A program made the position numbers and the translations under genes. Positions 4,465 through 5,258 of a DNA stretch of 5,258 nucleotides are shown one piece after another; position 1 is the stretch's first letter; every line of letters starts with the position of its first letter. This DNA comes from Thermodesulfobacteriota bacterium. Lineage in GTDB: Bacteria > Desulfobacterota > DSM-4660 > Desulfatiglandales > HGW-15. The stretch covers positions 1-5,258 of the forward strand of contig JALOPA010000210.1 in NCBI GenBank assembly GCA_025454125.1, written 5' to 3'. A model generated the notes under the pieces. The model saw nothing but the letters and a program-made list of their open reading frames with translations, had not been told where the DNA came from and searched no databases.

Positions 4465-5258
4465 ATGGAAGGTATCGAACATATTCTGAGCCCTCAGTCG
4501 ATCGCCGTGGTGGGCGCAACCAACCGTCCCGGCAGCCTAGGGCTTGCGATTTTCAAAAATCTGTTGGACGGGGGCTTTCAGGGCATCCTCTACCCTGTGA
4601 ACCCCAAGAGCAAATCTATCCAGGGGGTAAAAGCCTACCCCTCTCTCCTGGAGATTCCCGACCCGGTGGACATGGCGGTTCTCATCGTGCCTCCGGGTCA
4701 TGTGGCGAACACCATCGAGGAAGCGGCCAAGAAAAACATCAAGGGGTGCATCGTGATTACCGCCGGTTTCAAGGAGATCGGCGGCCAGGGCGTGGAAATG
4801 GAAAAGCACGTGAAGGCCGTGGCCAAGGCCAACGGGATCCGGATTCTCGGTCCCAACTGCCTGGGGGCCGCCAACACGAACCCCAACGTGCGCATGAACG
4901 CGAGCTTCGCAGGCACCATGCCCAAACCCGGCAACATTGCCTTCATTTCTCAGTCCGGAGCCATGTGCGTGGCGGTCCTCGATTATGCCGCAGGCCGTCA
5001 CATGGGTTTTTCCAAGTCCATCAGCATTGGAAACAAGGCGGACATCAACGAGGTGGATCTGCTCCGCTATTTGAAAGACGACCCGGACACCAAGGTGATC
5101 ATCATGTACCTGGAGGATATCACCGACGGTCATGCCTTCATCGAGGTGGCAAGGGAAATCACCATGAACGCAGGGAAACCCATTCTGGCCCTCAAGGCAG
5201 GCCGCTCCGCAGAAGGGGCCAGGGCCGCCGCCTCCCACACCGGTTCCATGGCCGGTTC
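4465..5258 (+). CDS. ADP-forming acyl-CoA synthetase (acetate-CoA ligase type), 5' part only
   Basis: The gene runs off the window end; 264 codons are visible. Enzymes of this family interconvert acyl-CoA, ADP and phosphate with acid, CoA and ATP in the cytoplasm, through a phosphohistidine. The N-terminus is a CoA-binding Rossmann domain (about 1-125) with SIAVVGATNRPGSLG (13-27), YPVNPKS and the DMAVLIVPP strand. LGPNCLG (about 129-135) and the ISQSGAM loop mark the succinyl-CoA-ligase-like domain. SHTGSMAG near the end contains His258, the expected phosphorylated histidine of the HTGS/A motif. The ATP-grasp domain, if fused as in bacterial single-chain forms, would lie beyond the window. 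The ATG at 4465 has AAAGG (4452-4456) 8 nt upstream, and the N-terminus MEGIEHILSPQSIAVVGA fits the family. The acyl substrate cannot be told from this part. Confidence 0.93.
   Translation, partial: MEGIEHILSPQSIAVVGATNRPGSLGLAIFKNLLDGGFQGILYPVNPKSKSIQGVKAYPSLLEIPDPVDMAVLIVPPGHVANTIEEAAKKNIKGCIVITAGFKEIGGQGVEMEKHVKAVAKANGIRILGPNCLGAANTNPNVRMNASFAGTMPKPGNIAFISQSGAMCVAVLDYAAGRHMGFSKSISIGNKADINEVDLLRYLKDDPDTKVIIMYLEDITDGHAFIEVAREITMNAGKPILALKAGRSAEGARAAASHTGSMAG

Noticed and set aside
4537..5238. Long 233-codon ORF on the minus strand
   Set aside because: It lies antisense to the clearly recognisable acyl-CoA synthetase, and its His/Gly/Val-rich translation resembles no family. It is a codon-bias shadow.

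Overview
The window reads as a bacterial chromosomal segment of moderately high GC. It probably comes from a Desulfobacterota (deltaproteobacterial, Syntrophobacterales-like) genome. That guess rests on three things: dispersed imperfect-palindrome intergenic repeats, a double-TM2 membrane protein, and an ADP-forming acyl-CoA synthetase. No marker gene fixes the taxonomy. All genes supported here lie on the + strand.

Layout. Positions 1-541 hold no gene: they contain a possible promoter and two or three dispersed palindromic repeats. Positions 542-961 encode archease. Positions 962-1155 contain an octamer tandem array of TGTSCCTN with purine-rich complementary sequence upstream. Positions 1156-2601 encode the RNA ligase RtcB, interrupted by one in-frame TGA. 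A short REP-like repeat follows. Then come a double-TM2 protein (2779-3180), a promoter and leader hairpin, a 41-residue lysine-rich small protein (3295-3420), an overlapping cyclase/kynurenine-formamidase-family hydrolase (3404-4099), another REP-like repeat, and the 5' part of an ADP-forming acyl-CoA synthetase (4465 to the window end).

The main result is in rtcB. The in-frame TGA is codon 98, exactly where the family has its invariant metal-bridging cysteine ([15 protein letters not shown]; Cys98 in Pyrococcus horikoshii RtcB). The reading frame is intact on both sides. The other active-site residues are present: Asp95, His204, His235, His329 and the guanylylated His404. The full-length product would be 481 residues. 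A 7-bp perfect hairpin with an AGUU loop (1464-1481) lies just after the TGA, with 21 nt between the TGA and the loop, as expected of a bacterial SECIS element. The best reading is a selenocysteine-containing RtcB, with selenium at a structural and catalytic manganese-bridging position rather than a redox one. TGA also terminates archease, rtcB itself and the cyclase, so wholesale reassignment of TGA is unlikely.

Archease and RtcB form a functional pair: archease promotes RtcB guanylylation and turnover in RNA repair or tRNA splicing. The downstream genes have no evident link to RNA repair. The selenocysteine machinery (selA, selB, selC, selD) is not in the window, so the recoding claim remains to be tested against the rest of the genome.
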